Shown here piece after piece: positions 1-9,000 of a DNA stretch of 64,000 bases. The number at the start of each line of letters is the position of its first letter. The first letter of the stretch is position 1. Both the position numbers and the translations under genes were made by a program. This DNA comes from Hymenobacter metallilatus (GTDB taxonomy: Bacteria > Bacteroidota > Bacteroidia > Cytophagales > Hymenobacteraceae). The stretch is from contig NZ_RWIS01000003.1 in assembly GCF_003944705.1 (NCBI RefSeq), positions 310,001-374,000 of the forward strand. Direction: 5' to 3'. The notes under the pieces were generated by a model that was not told where the DNA came from, did not search any database, and saw only the letters and a list, made by a program, of their open reading frames with translations.

Positions 1-1
1 G

Positions 2-94
2 CAGGGCAATATTGCGCTGCCTTTCAACTCAGCGGGTATGTACCGGGCCTACCGCAAAGCCAGCGGGGAGCGGCAGGTACTGATATATCGGTAA
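2..94 (+). CDS. C-terminal fragment of a CDS truncated by the window edge
   Basis: Open frame QGNIALPFNSAGMYRAYRKASGERQVLIYR* followed by a terminator hairpin; identity not determinable. Confidence 0.6.
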   Translation, partial: QGNIALPFNSAGMYRAYRKASGERQVLIYR

Positions 95-118
95 TGCGAA
101 CCGACATAATCAAAAAAT

Positions 119-156
119 AAAAAGGCTCCGTGCAACTACACGGAGCCTTTTTTGCC
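119..156 (+). terminator. Rho-independent terminator
   Basis: aaaggctccgtg-caactaca-cggagccttttttt stem plus T-tract. Confidence 0.85.
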
Positions 157-267
157 TTTACGCAGTGTTTTCTACGCAGAAAGCCCGACCTTTGCGGCCA
201 GATTGCAAAAAAACGGCGGAAACGCTGCCGATACTAACAGGAAGCCGGTTACCGGGGGGGGGAATGG

Positions 268-301
268 AAAAAGAAAAGGCGGCACCCACCCAGATGCCGC
301 C
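268..301 (-). terminator. Terminator of the minus-strand tRNA-like transcription unit
   Basis: Minus strand GGCGGCA-TCTGGGTGGG-TGCCGCC followed by TTTTCTTTTT. Confidence 0.75.
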
Positions 302-374
302 TCTCGATTCAGAACGTACCCACCCAGATACGTCCCGTTTTCCCTCCTCACATAGTCCACCCAATGTCGTAGTG

Positions 375-489
375 CTGTAGAAGAAGGAGTCGAACCTCCA
401 CGGAGTAGTTAGCCGGCCGCCGGACCAGTTTTTCCCGAATCTCCACCCCCGAGAGAGGAGGGCGTGTCTGCCAGTTTCACCATTCTACA
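375..489 (-). tRNA. tRNA-like gene, Leu/Ser-type body, apparent CUC anticodon and ~46-nt variable region; may be noncanonical or a pseudo-tRNA
   Basis: Perfect 7-bp acceptor TGTAGAA/TTCTACA, T8, D-arm GTG-AAACTGGCAGA-CAC, anticodon stem CCCTC/GGGGG with loop CTCTCTC, T-arm GGAGG-TTCGACT-CCTTC, discriminator G, no encoded CCA. Confidence 0.6.
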
Positions 490-528
490 GTGTTAAAACA
501 ATCCGCTGCCGCTTGCGTTGGATTATGA

Positions 529-536
529 CAAATGTA
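529..536 (-). promoter_or_regulatory. Bacteroidetes-type -7 box upstream of the tRNA-like gene
   Basis: Minus strand TACATTTG matches the TAnnTTTG consensus, ~40 nt upstream of the tRNA-like 5' end; no good -33 box seen. Confidence 0.45.
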
Positions 537-645
537 CTAGCCTGATCGAAGTAATAAAATAATTTCAGACATTTGCATTAAAATTTACATACTTTTTAAA
601 AAAGTAAAACTTTCATTGAAATATAGGTAATCAACACCCTGAAAA

Positions 646-1131
646 ATGGCTCGTAATTACGAACTTGACGACACCGACCGGAAGATTCTGGCCCTGTTGA
701 TTGATGATGCGAAAATGCCTTACACCGAAATTGCCCGCAAGGTGCATGTTTCGGGTGGCACAGTACACGTCCGGATGGCTCGGCTGGAGGAACTGGGTAT
801 TGTGCAGGGCGCAACGCTCAAGATTGATTACCAGAAACTTGGCTATGGTGTACGGGCATTTCTGGGAATCTATCTGCAGAAAAGCTCCGTGTACGAAAGC
901 GTAGTGACGGCACTGCGGCTGATTCCGGAAGTGGTTAGCATCGACTTCACGACGGGGGCTTACGGTATTTTTGCCCGCCTGATCTGCCGCGACACCAACC
1001 ATCTGCGGGAAGTGCTACACGAACAGATTCAGCTGATCGAGGGTATTGAGCGCACCGAGACTCTCATTTCCTTGGAAGAAGCCTTCAACCGGCCTATTCA
1101 GCTGCAGGAAATAGAGGAGGACGCCAGCTAA
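646..1131 (+). CDS. Lrp/AsnC family transcriptional regulator
   Basis: N-terminal HTH (LDDTDRKILALLIDDAKMPYTEIARKVHVSGGTVHVRMARLEELGIV) and a RAM-like C-terminal domain. Confidence 0.93.
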   Translation: MARNYELDDTDRKILALLIDDAKMPYTEIARKVHVSGGTVHVRMARLEELGIVQGATLKIDYQKLGYGVRAFLGIYLQKSSVYESVVTALRLIPEVVSIDFTTGAYGIFARLICRDTNHLREVLHEQIQLIEGIERTETLISLEEAFNRPIQLQEIEEDAS

Positions 1132-1350
1132 ACCTCCCGCCGGAACAATTTCCGGTTGTATGCCGCTGCTCCAGTCATGGAGTAGCGGCTTCTGTGTTTT
1201 ACGTAGGTCCATGCTTCCTCTGCCGAGAAGAAATTGGCCGGCTCCCAGCCTAAATAGTATTTTTCGGGTGAAGTTGAAGACTGGCTTGGGGGTTGATTCG
1301 TAGAGAGTTATATTTCGTATATCCGTGCAGATACTTTAAACGGCTACTCC

Positions 1351-2316
1351 ATGAGACTCCAGTACACTTTTATCCTGTTGGGGGTGCTGCTGACCCGCAT
1401 GGGCCATGGGCAAAGTTTGCCGGCGGTCTATCTGAACGACCGGGATGAGGCCACCGTGCCTGACAGTGCTACGCACTACCGGATTGTGGACCGCAAAAAT
1501 GAATTATTGGGCACCTATGCCATGCGTGAGTATGCGCTGTCGGGTACGCTGCTGCTAAAAGGCACACTCTCTTCCATTGACCCCCCCGTGCGCAATGGCT
1601 TGCTTACCTGGTACCACCCAACCGGGAGCAAGGCTGCCCAGGTGCACTACCACGACGATGAGGCGGAGGGCCTGTACGTAGGCTGGTACGAAGACGGCCG
1701 CGTAAGCCAGCGTGGTGACTATACCGATGGGCAGCGGGTAGGTCGTTGGATTACTGTTCACCGCAACGGACAGAAACGCTCGGAAGGCCGCTATAACAAC
1801 GGAAGGCCGGTGGGGGAGTGGCGCTACTATTACGATACGGGCGAGCTAAGCGCCATTGAAATGCCTGACCGCCATGGCAAGCCCTTGGCCCTGGCTTTTT
1901 TCAATAAGGATGGCTCTCCGTATATGGGCCGGGTCCGGACGCGGGAGCTACCACACTTTCCGGGAGGAGATGCGGCCCTACTGAACTATGTAGTTCGCAA
2001 CACTACGTACCCCCGCAACATTCGCCGGAAGGGAATTACCGGCAATGTGTATGTAAGCTACACCGTGGGTGAAGATGGGCACGTGAGCCAGGTGCGCGTG
2101 GTGCAGGGCTTGGCCCCCGATGCCGACCAGGAGGCCCGGCGGGTGGTGGCCAGCCTGCCGCCCTTTGAGCCGGGTCGGGAGTACAATCTTCCTACCGCCA
2201 TGACGTTCACCATCCCCATCTATTTCGCCCCAAACTTTTCCCTGGCCTCAGGCCTGAAACCCCCGCAGGTGCCGCCCTCCGAAGCCCGGGCGGCGGCTCC
2301 CGAAGCAGTTGAGTAA
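1351..2316 (+). CDS. TonB C-terminal domain protein with MORN/YwqK-type repeats
   Basis: Repeats GLYVGWYEDGRVSQRGDYTDGQRVGRW... and TonB-like C-terminus GITGNVYVSYTVGEDGHVSQVRVVQGL. Confidence 0.85.
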   Translation: MRLQYTFILLGVLLTRMGHGQSLPAVYLNDRDEATVPDSATHYRIVDRKNELLGTYAMREYALSGTLLLKGTLSSIDPPVRNGLLTWYHPTGSKAAQVHYHDDEAEGLYVGWYEDGRVSQRGDYTDGQRVGRWITVHRNGQKRSEGRYNNGRPVGEWRYYYDTGELSAIEMPDRHGKPLALAFFNKDGSPYMGRVRTRELPHFPGGDAALLNYVVRNTTYPRNIRRKGITGNVYVSYTVGEDGHVSQVRVVQGLAPDADQEARRVVASLPPFEPGREYNLPTAMTFTIPIYFAPNFSLASGLKPPQVPPSEARAAAPEAVE

Positions 2317-2436
2317 GTAGGTGAGCAGGGAAACGAGTAAGCAGGCCACGGCAAAAATTAACGGAGCGTATTAAACTCAGCCGGGTGTATGGCCTCTTAC
2401 CGACAAATGCTTTCCTAACTGTAACCCGCTACTTCC

Positions 2437-2748
2437 ATGAAAACCTCCGCCTTAATTGCCGCCTTCGCCCTGAGCGTGCTAACCAGTGTATCGGCTGCGG
2501 CCCAGGTGGCTCCCCGCCGTCCCGACCAGGCCCGCATCCGCCAGGGAGTACGCTCCGGCCAGTTGACCCCAGCCGAAGCAGCCCGCGCCCAAAAGCAACA
2601 AGCCGATGCCCGTCAGGCCCGGCAGGCAGCTCGGGCCGATGGAGTAGTAACGCCCACCGAGCGGAAAGTGGTCCGCCATGAGGAGCGCCAGGCCGACCGG
2701 GTATTGTACCGGCAAAAGCACGACGGCCAGACCCGCGTAGTGCGCTAA
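2437..2748 (+). CDS. small secreted Ala/Arg/Gln-rich hypothetical protein
   Basis: Signal peptide MKTSALIAAFALSVLTSVSAAAQ then charged helical sequence; terminator downstream. Confidence 0.7.
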   Translation: MKTSALIAAFALSVLTSVSAAAQVAPRRPDQARIRQGVRSGQLTPAEAARAQKQQADARQARQAARADGVVTPTERKVVRHEERQADRVLYRQKHDGQTRVVR

Positions 2749-2774
2749 CCCCTGCCCCGAACTAATACGCTAGA

Positions 2775-2820
2775 ACGCAAAAGCGCCCCGGTCTGCCAGC
2801 AGACCGGGGCGCTTTTGCGT
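2775..2820. terminator. Bidirectional terminator between convergent genes
   Basis: Perfect 21-bp arms acgcaaaagcgccccggtctg/cagaccggggcgcttttgcgt, 4-nt loop. Confidence 0.9.
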
Positions 2821-2835
2821 ATGACAGGGTAATGC

Positions 2836-3165
2836 TTAGGCTGTAACCTGCGCGTCCAGCTTCTGAGCCAGCACGTGCTTCGGCACGGCACCTACCTGCT
2901 TATCCACTACTTGGCCATTCTTGAACACCAGCAGCGTGGGGATGCTGCGGATGCCGAATTTGGCGGAAGTCTGGGGGTTAGAGTCAACGTCAACTTTGCC
3001 GATAACGGCTTTGCCTTCGTATTCGCCGGCCAGCTCTTCTACTACCGGGCCTACCATGCGGCAGGGGCCGCACCATTCGGCCCAAAAGTCTACCAGTACC
3101 GGCTTATCGGAGTTGATGATCTGGTCGAAGTTAGCATCGGTAATTTCGATGGCTTTATGTCCCAT
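2836..3165 (-). CDS. trxA: thioredoxin
   Basis: [15 protein letters not shown]...[22 protein letters not shown] active site; start moved to MGHKAI within the longer ORF. Confidence 0.96.
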   Translation of the reverse strand: MGHKAIEITDANFDQIINSDKPVLVDFWAEWCGPCRMVGPVVEELAGEYEGKAVIGKVDVDSNPQTSAKFGIRSIPTLLVFKNGQVVDKQVGAVPKHVLAQKLDAQVTA

Positions 3166-3384
3166 AATTGTAGGGTTTTTGATGAAATGAGTCTGTACGC
3201 TTGTCTGAGCACCTTGTACGTACAAGCGGGCCGCAAGGTAGCAGATTGCGTTCCAACAAGCAGCGCGCCGGAAAGTTCACTTCGGCCAGAGTGGCAGAAG
3301 TCTGGCTGAGTCAACGCAGTTGCCCGCTACTGTTGGCTCGGGCAGGCCAACAATAGCGGGCGGTATTCGGCACACGGTATCAGG

Positions 3385-3753
3385 TTACGAGTGATAAGCC
3401 CGGGCGTACTCCTGCGCCCGGTTGCGTAGCTTATAAAACACATAGAGGTTGAAGAAGTGCATGCCGCCCAGAATCAGAATGATGGTCCCGATTTTGATGC
3501 TGAGCGTTTCCACGCTGTCCTGGTAGCTGGTTACGGCCTCCGTGGTGCGCAGCGTGAGCGTAGCGTAGCCGATGTTGACCAGGTAAAAGCCCGTCAGCAG
3601 CAGCTTGTTCACGGAGTCGGCCAGCTGCTCATTGCCGTGAAAAATATCGACCAGAAACAGCCGGCCGTTCTTGAACAGCGTGCGGGCCACCCAAATGGTC
3701 AGCAGCACCGTAACGGGCAAATACACTCCGTAAACCAGCAGATAGTAGTTCAT
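3385..3753 (-). CDS. hypothetical membrane protein
   Basis: 122-aa ORF with several hydrophobic segments. Confidence 0.7.
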   Translation of the reverse strand: MNYYLLVYGVYLPVTVLLTIWVARTLFKNGRLFLVDIFHGNEQLADSVNKLLLTGFYLVNIGYATLTLRTTEAVTSYQDSVETLSIKIGTIILILGGMHFFNLYVFYKLRNRAQEYARAYHS

Positions 3754-3881
3754 GACGTTGAAGGGTTTGAGGGTGAATGAAAAGTGATAAGGTGAAAAGT
3801 GAATGGGGACAGGTAAAGGCGCTTTGCGGCAGGAGTTGGGGCGGTTTTGCTGATAGCTTCAGTTGGTACCGGAGTCTGGTT

Positions 3882-4820
3882 TTAGGGCAGGTAAGCCGCG
3901 GAATCTATCTGCGGGAGTAAATCGGCTACTGCTTGCTGGCAGCTAGAGAAGCGGAACCGGAAACCGGCGTTCAGCAGCCGTTGCGGCACTACTTTGCGGC
4001 TTTTCAGGATCAGCTCGGTTTCAGTGCGCAGCAGGAAGGCCCCGATTTCCAGCAGCCACTGCGGCTGAGGCAAGTGCCAGCGCGGGCGGTAGTGCCGGTC
4101 GAGCAAGCCCATAAGTGTGGCGTTGGGCAGCGGCTCCGGAGCGCACAGGTTGAACGCGCCTTCCAGCGTCGGCCGGGCCACCAGAAACTCCACGGCCCGG
4201 CAGAAATCCGCTATGTGCAGCCAGCTCACCCATTGTTGCCCGGTGCCCTGGGGCGTACTCAGGCCCCAGCGGGCCAGCCGTGCCAGTACGGGCAGCGCCC
4301 CACCATCGGCGCCCAGCACAATGGCCGTGCGCAGCGCCACGCGCCGCGTGTGGGGCACGGTTGCCAGGTTGAACTCGGCTTCCCACTTCTGGGCTACCAT
4401 CTCCGAAAAGCCCCGCCCGATGCGGCCGGCGGCTTCTGTGTTGGCCGGGGCCGCGCCGGTGGTGTCTTCGTAAATGGTAGCGGTGGAGGAGTTCAGCCAC
4501 AGGGCGGGCGGGTTTAGGCACTGCGCCACGGCTTCGCCCAGTACCCGGGTGCTTTCAGTACGGCTGCGCACAATAGCGTACTTGTTGGCGGCGTAGTAGC
4601 GGCAATCCACCGATTTGCCGGCCAGGTTAATGAGCACTGCCGCCCCTTCCAGCTTGCTGGCCCAGGGCCCCAGCGTGCGGCCGTTCCAGGCTACTTCCCC
4701 AAATCGTTTGGCACGACGGGTAAGCGTGAGCACCTCGTAGCCCAATTGCCGGAAGTGCCGGGCCAAGTGCCGCCCCAGAAAGCCGTTGCCGCCAGCCAGA
4801 ATCATCAAGGGTTGGTTCAT
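3882..4820 (-). CDS. TIGR01777-type NAD-dependent epimerase/dehydratase-like protein (copy 1)
   Basis: ILAGGNGFLGRHLARHFRQLGYEVLTLTRR Rossmann motif and VVPQRLLNAGFRFRF C-terminus. Confidence 0.88.
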   Translation of the reverse strand: MNQPLMILAGGNGFLGRHLARHFRQLGYEVLTLTRRAKRFGEVAWNGRTLGPWASKLEGAAVLINLAGKSVDCRYYAANKYAIVRSRTESTRVLGEAVAQCLNPPALWLNSSTATIYEDTTGAAPANTEAAGRIGRGFSEMVAQKWEAEFNLATVPHTRRVALRTAIVLGADGGALPVLARLARWGLSTPQGTGQQWVSWLHIADFCRAVEFLVARPTLEGAFNLCAPEPLPNATLMGLLDRHYRPRWHLPQPQWLLEIGAFLLRTETELILKSRKVVPQRLLNAGFRFRFSSCQQAVADLLPQIDSAAYLP

Positions 4821-4867
4821 AAGAGTGATATTAAAGGTGAATGATTCAAATACTATTAATTTGAAAC

Positions 4868-4885
4868 TTTCAATAATTATTGAAA
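4868..4885. promoter_or_regulatory. Putative operator palindrome 1
   Basis: Perfect 18-bp palindrome TTTCAATAATTATTGAAA upstream of the 3882..4820 gene. Confidence 0.6.
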
Positions 4886-4914
4886 TATGATAGCAAAAAA
4901 ATAAGCACTTGCTA

Positions 4915-5433
4915 TTATCGTCGGCTCATAAGCTTCATAAAGGTGCTCACAAACCAATTTTCATCAGCTTTGATGAGCGTGGCAGCGGCCCTATCCGCGA
5001 AGTCGGCGAAGCTCTGGATGTTACCGATCATCTGGGTAAAGGCCTGGGTTTCCTCCGGCGTAGCAGTAGGGGAAGGCTCTACCTGCCGGACTTCGCCCAA
5101 CACACGCATGATGGGGGCCAGCTCCCGCTTGTGGCGCTCCTGCAGAATGAGCGTAGCCACCCGGTGAATGTCTTTTTCCGCCGAGAAGAACTCCCGCCGC
5201 TCCCCCGGCCGTAGCTCCTTGCGCACGAGGCCCCAATCCATGAGGGCGCGCACGTTCATGTTGGCATTGCCCCGGGAAATCTGCAGCTGCTCCATAATAT
5301 CCTCGGTGCTCAGGGCCCCGGCCGACACCAACAACAAGGCGTGCACCTGCGCCATCGTCCGGCTCACGCCCCAAGCCGAGCCTAGGGTGCCCCAGCCTTC
5401 AATGAACTTGCTTTTGGCCTCGTCGAGTTGCAT
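4915..5433 (-). CDS. GbsR/MarR family transcriptional regulator
   Basis: 172-aa wHTH protein (ALLLVSAGALSTEDIMEQLQISRGNANMNVRALMDWGLVRKELRPGERREFFSAEKDIHRVATLILQERHKREL). Confidence 0.85.
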   Translation of the reverse strand: MQLDEAKSKFIEGWGTLGSAWGVSRTMAQVHALLLVSAGALSTEDIMEQLQISRGNANMNVRALMDWGLVRKELRPGERREFFSAEKDIHRVATLILQERHKRELAPIMRVLGEVRQVEPSPTATPEETQAFTQMIGNIQSFADFADRAAATLIKADENWFVSTFMKLMSRR

Positions 5434-5461
5434 GGTTCAAATGTAGCAGAGTATTTCAAAC

Positions 5462-5479
5462 TTTCAATAAAAATTGAAA
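5462..5479. promoter_or_regulatory. Putative operator palindrome 2
   Basis: TTTCAAT-AAAA-ATTGAAA directly upstream of the regulator start; same arms and spacing as 4868..4885. Confidence 0.6.
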
Positions 5480-5487
5480 GAATCTTT

Positions 5488-5967
5488 TTAAGATATTTCC
5501 TGTACAGGCTGATTAGTGCATATACGCTCTATAGCCTTGGTGCCATCTTCGGCTATGTAACATAAGTAATCATCAAAGCCACCGTACACTCGCCCTGCAC
5601 CATCCATAAACAGAAGTAAATGATTGGAAAACGCTGTTCCAATAACGCAAAATTGTGAGTGACCAATCCGCCGGGCATAGTCCTCCTGAATCCAACTGAC
5701 ATCAACTCCGGCACTGGCATCACAAGCGTGAGTGTTCAGCGTATCTGACCCGCCCTCGTCTTGCTTGAATTTTATCGTTAAGTCGCCAAACTCTCCAAGG
5801 AATGCTGCTACCTCAGGAAACCAGCTGTATCTTTCATAGAAAGAAAGATACGCGCGGTATTTAAGGGTCAAAACCTTACGTCCAGCGTGCCAGCCAGCTT
5901 TCCGTAAGCAATCTTCTGTAAGAGGCGAGAACCTGCAACCTAGGGCACTATTCGGAATTTCCTGCAT
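5488..5967 (-). CDS. SUKH-3-like immunity-family protein
   Basis: FPEVAAFLGEFGDLTIKF...CVIGTAFSNHLLLFMDGAGRVYGGFDDYLCYIAEDG resembles the SUKH-3 pattern. Confidence 0.65.
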   Translation of the reverse strand: MQEIPNSALGCRFSPLTEDCLRKAGWHAGRKVLTLKYRAYLSFYERYSWFPEVAAFLGEFGDLTIKFKQDEGGSDTLNTHACDASAGVDVSWIQEDYARRIGHSQFCVIGTAFSNHLLLFMDGAGRVYGGFDDYLCYIAEDGTKAIERICTNQPVQEIS

Positions 5968-5983
5968 GATTGGCGAAAATGAA

Positions 5984-6029
5984 AACGAGGCGGATATTGC
6001 TTCTGAAGATAGAAGATATCCGCCTCGTT
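5984..6029 (-). terminator. Hairpin terminator downstream of dnaE
   Basis: Perfect 14-bp arms aacgaggcggatat/atatccgcctcgtt. Confidence 0.65.
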
Positions 6030-6050
6030 CAGCTTATTTCCCGCGCTAGC

Positions 6051-9000
6051 CTAAATCAACTGGCAGGCTTCAATCTCCATTTCGCGCATCTTGCGGATGA
6101 ACTCCTTAGGCTCGATGCGGTAGCGGCGGGAGTAGGTGTCCACGGTGAGGTGCTCGTGGGGCTCAGCAAACTTGATTTCCAGCTTTTTGGAGCCGGCGCA
6201 GCCTTCCACGGCTTCCATGAAACGGTCCATGAATGGCTCCGTGATGGTGCGCAGATCCAACTGTACCCGCACGCCGTTGGCCAGTTTCTCGGCCACGTTG
6301 AACAGCGGCTCCATGGTTAGAATCTTGAACTCGAACTGGTCGGAGTCGCGGAAACGCTGGGCGTACTTGCCGCGGATGTACATGGGCGGCACCTGCTCCT
6401 TATCGTAGTTGCGGGGGTTGATGAGGTTGCTGAAGCGCGAGTAGTCGTCGCGGAACAAAGCCAGGTTCAGTGATGACTCGTAGTCTTCCACGCTGAACGA
6501 CACGAAGGGCTGGCCGGTCTTGGTGGTTTTGAACATGACGTTGGAAATCAGGCCGGCTACCGTTACCTCGCGGTTTTTGTAGTTCTCCACCTTGTCCAGC
6601 CCGCAGGTGCAGTAAGAGTCGATTTCCAGCTTAAAGTCGTCGAGCGGGTGGCCCGAGAGGTAGAAGCCTACCACTTCCTTCTCGCGGCGCAGCAGCTCGG
6701 TGGCGGGCCAAGGCTCCATATCCTGCACTTTGGGCAGGGGCATGGCTACGGCCCCGAAGGCCCCGCCGCCAAACAGGCTCTGCTGGGCGGAGTCCTGGTC
6801 GGCCTGGTACTGCTGGCCCATTTTTACGGCCTTATCGATGAGGTTCTGGTCGCCCGAGGGCGCTTCCACGAACTGGCGGCGGTGGTAGCGCTCAAACGAA
6901 TCAAACGCCCCCGACAGGGCCAGGCTTTCAAACGTCTTTTTGTTCACGGCGCGCAGGTTCACGCGCTTCGAGAAGTCGAAAATATCGGTGTAGGGGCCTT
7001 TTTTGTCCCGCTCGGCCACAATGCTTTCAATGGCGGCCTCGCCCGCGCCCTTCACGGCGGCCATGCCGAAGCGGATCTGGCCCTTCTCGTTTACGTTGAA
7101 CTTGAGGATGGATTCGTTCACGTCAGGGCCGAGTACGGGCACACCCTGACGGCGGGCTTCCTCAATGAAGAAGGTCACCTTCTTGATATCCGACATGTTG
7201 TTGGTGAGCACGGCAGCCATGTACTCAGCGGGGTAGTTAGCTTTCAGATAACCAGTCTGATACGCTACCACCGAGTAGGCGGCGGAGTGGGAGCGGTTGA
7301 AGCCGTAGGCCGCAAACTTCTCCATCACGTCGAACACCTCGTTGGCCTTTTTGGGCTTGATGCCGTGCAGCTTCTCGGCGCCCTCGCAGAATTTCTCCCG
7401 TTCCTGGGCCATCTTCTTCATGTCCTTCTTGCCCATGGCCCGGCGCAGCAAGTCGGCACCGCCCAGGGAGTAGCCAGCCAGAATCTGGGCGGCCTGCATG
7501 ATCTGCTCTTGGTACACCATGATGCCCTGGGAGTAGTTCAGGATGGGTTCCAGCAACTCGTGCGGGTATTCAATTTCCTCGCGGCCGTGCTTACGGTTGA
7601 TGAAGTTCGGGATGAACTGCATGGGGCCCGGCCGGTACAGGGCGTTCATGGCAATCAGGTCCTCAATGTTGGTGGGCTTGAGGTCCTTGAGGTACATGCG
7701 CATCCCTTCCGACTCGAACTGGAACGTGCCGATGGTGTCGCCGCGCTGGTAGAGCTCGTAGGTTTTGGGGTCGTCGAGCGGGATGTCATCGATGTTGATT
7801 TCGACGCCGTGGTTTTTCTTGATGAGCTCCAGGGCATCGACGATAATCGTCAGCGTCTTCAGCCCCAGGAAGTCCATCTTGAGCATCCCGGCGGCCTCAA
7901 TCACCTTGCCATCGAACTGCGTCACCAGCAGGTCCGAGTCCTTGGAGGTGGACACGGGGATGTACTTGGTGATGTCGTCGGGGGCGATGATGACGCCGGC
8001 GGCGTGGATACCGGTGTTGCGCACCGAGCCTTCCAGCTTGTGGGCCAGGCGCAGAATGTGGCCGCGCAGGTTGTCGGGGGCCGTGTCGCGGACGATATAA
8101 TCCAGCTCGGGGTTTTCGGCAAAGGCCCCGGCCAGGGTGGTACCGGGCTTCTCGGGCACCATCTTGGCCAGCTCGTTGGTCTGGGGCAGGGGCAGCTCCA
8201 TGGCCCGGGCCACGTCCTTGATGCTGGACTTGGCGGCCATCGTACCGAAGGTGATAATCTGGGCCACCTGGGTTTTGCCGTACTTGTCCACCACGTAGTC
8301 AATCACCCGCTGGCGGTTCACGTCGTCAAAGTCGATGTCAATATCGGGCATGGACACGCGCTCCGGGTTCAGGAAACGCTCGAACAGCAGGCTGTACTTG
8401 ATGGGGTCGATGTTGGTGATACCCACGCAGTAGGCCACGGCCGAACCCGCCGCCGAGCCCCGGCCCGGACCCACGGCCACGCCCATATCCCGGCCTTTGT
8501 TGATGAAGTCCTGGGTGATGAGGAAGTAGCCCGCAAACCCCATCGTCTGGATGATGCGCAGCTCGTAATCCAGTCGCTCCTCAATTTCGGGCGTGCGCTC
8601 GGCGTAGCGCGGCGGCTTGGTCATCGTGACGATACCCTTACCGGCCGAGGGCCCGAACGCGCCCACGTAGGTCAGCTCGCGCAGGAATTCATCGGCATTA
8701 GCAAAGGCCGGCGGAATGGGGAAGTTGGGGAGCAGAATGTCGCGCGCCAGCTTGGGCGGCGTGATTTTATCAACGATTTCGTTGGTGTTGTCCAGGCTTT
8801 CGGGCACGTCCCGGAACAGCTGGCCCATTTCCTCCTGGCTCTTGAAGTAGAACTGGTCGTTGGGGAAACCGAAGCGGGAGCGGGGCCGGGGCATCTGGGC
8901 TTCCTCGTCGATGCGCATGAGCTGGCGGCGCACCTGGTCGTCGGACGAGGCGAGGGGGCGCAGGTTGTCGAGGTGGTCGTAGAGCACCTTGTTGTCGCCG

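Noticed and set aside
375-489. tmRNA
   Set aside because: The tRNA-like ends are joined over ~115 nt only; there is no room for the mRNA-like domain and tag reading frame.
590-606. TACTTTTTAAAAAAGTA near-palindrome upstream of the Lrp/AsnC gene as autoregulatory operator
   Set aside because: Simple A/T runs make such palindromes likely by chance; no second copy was found to support it.
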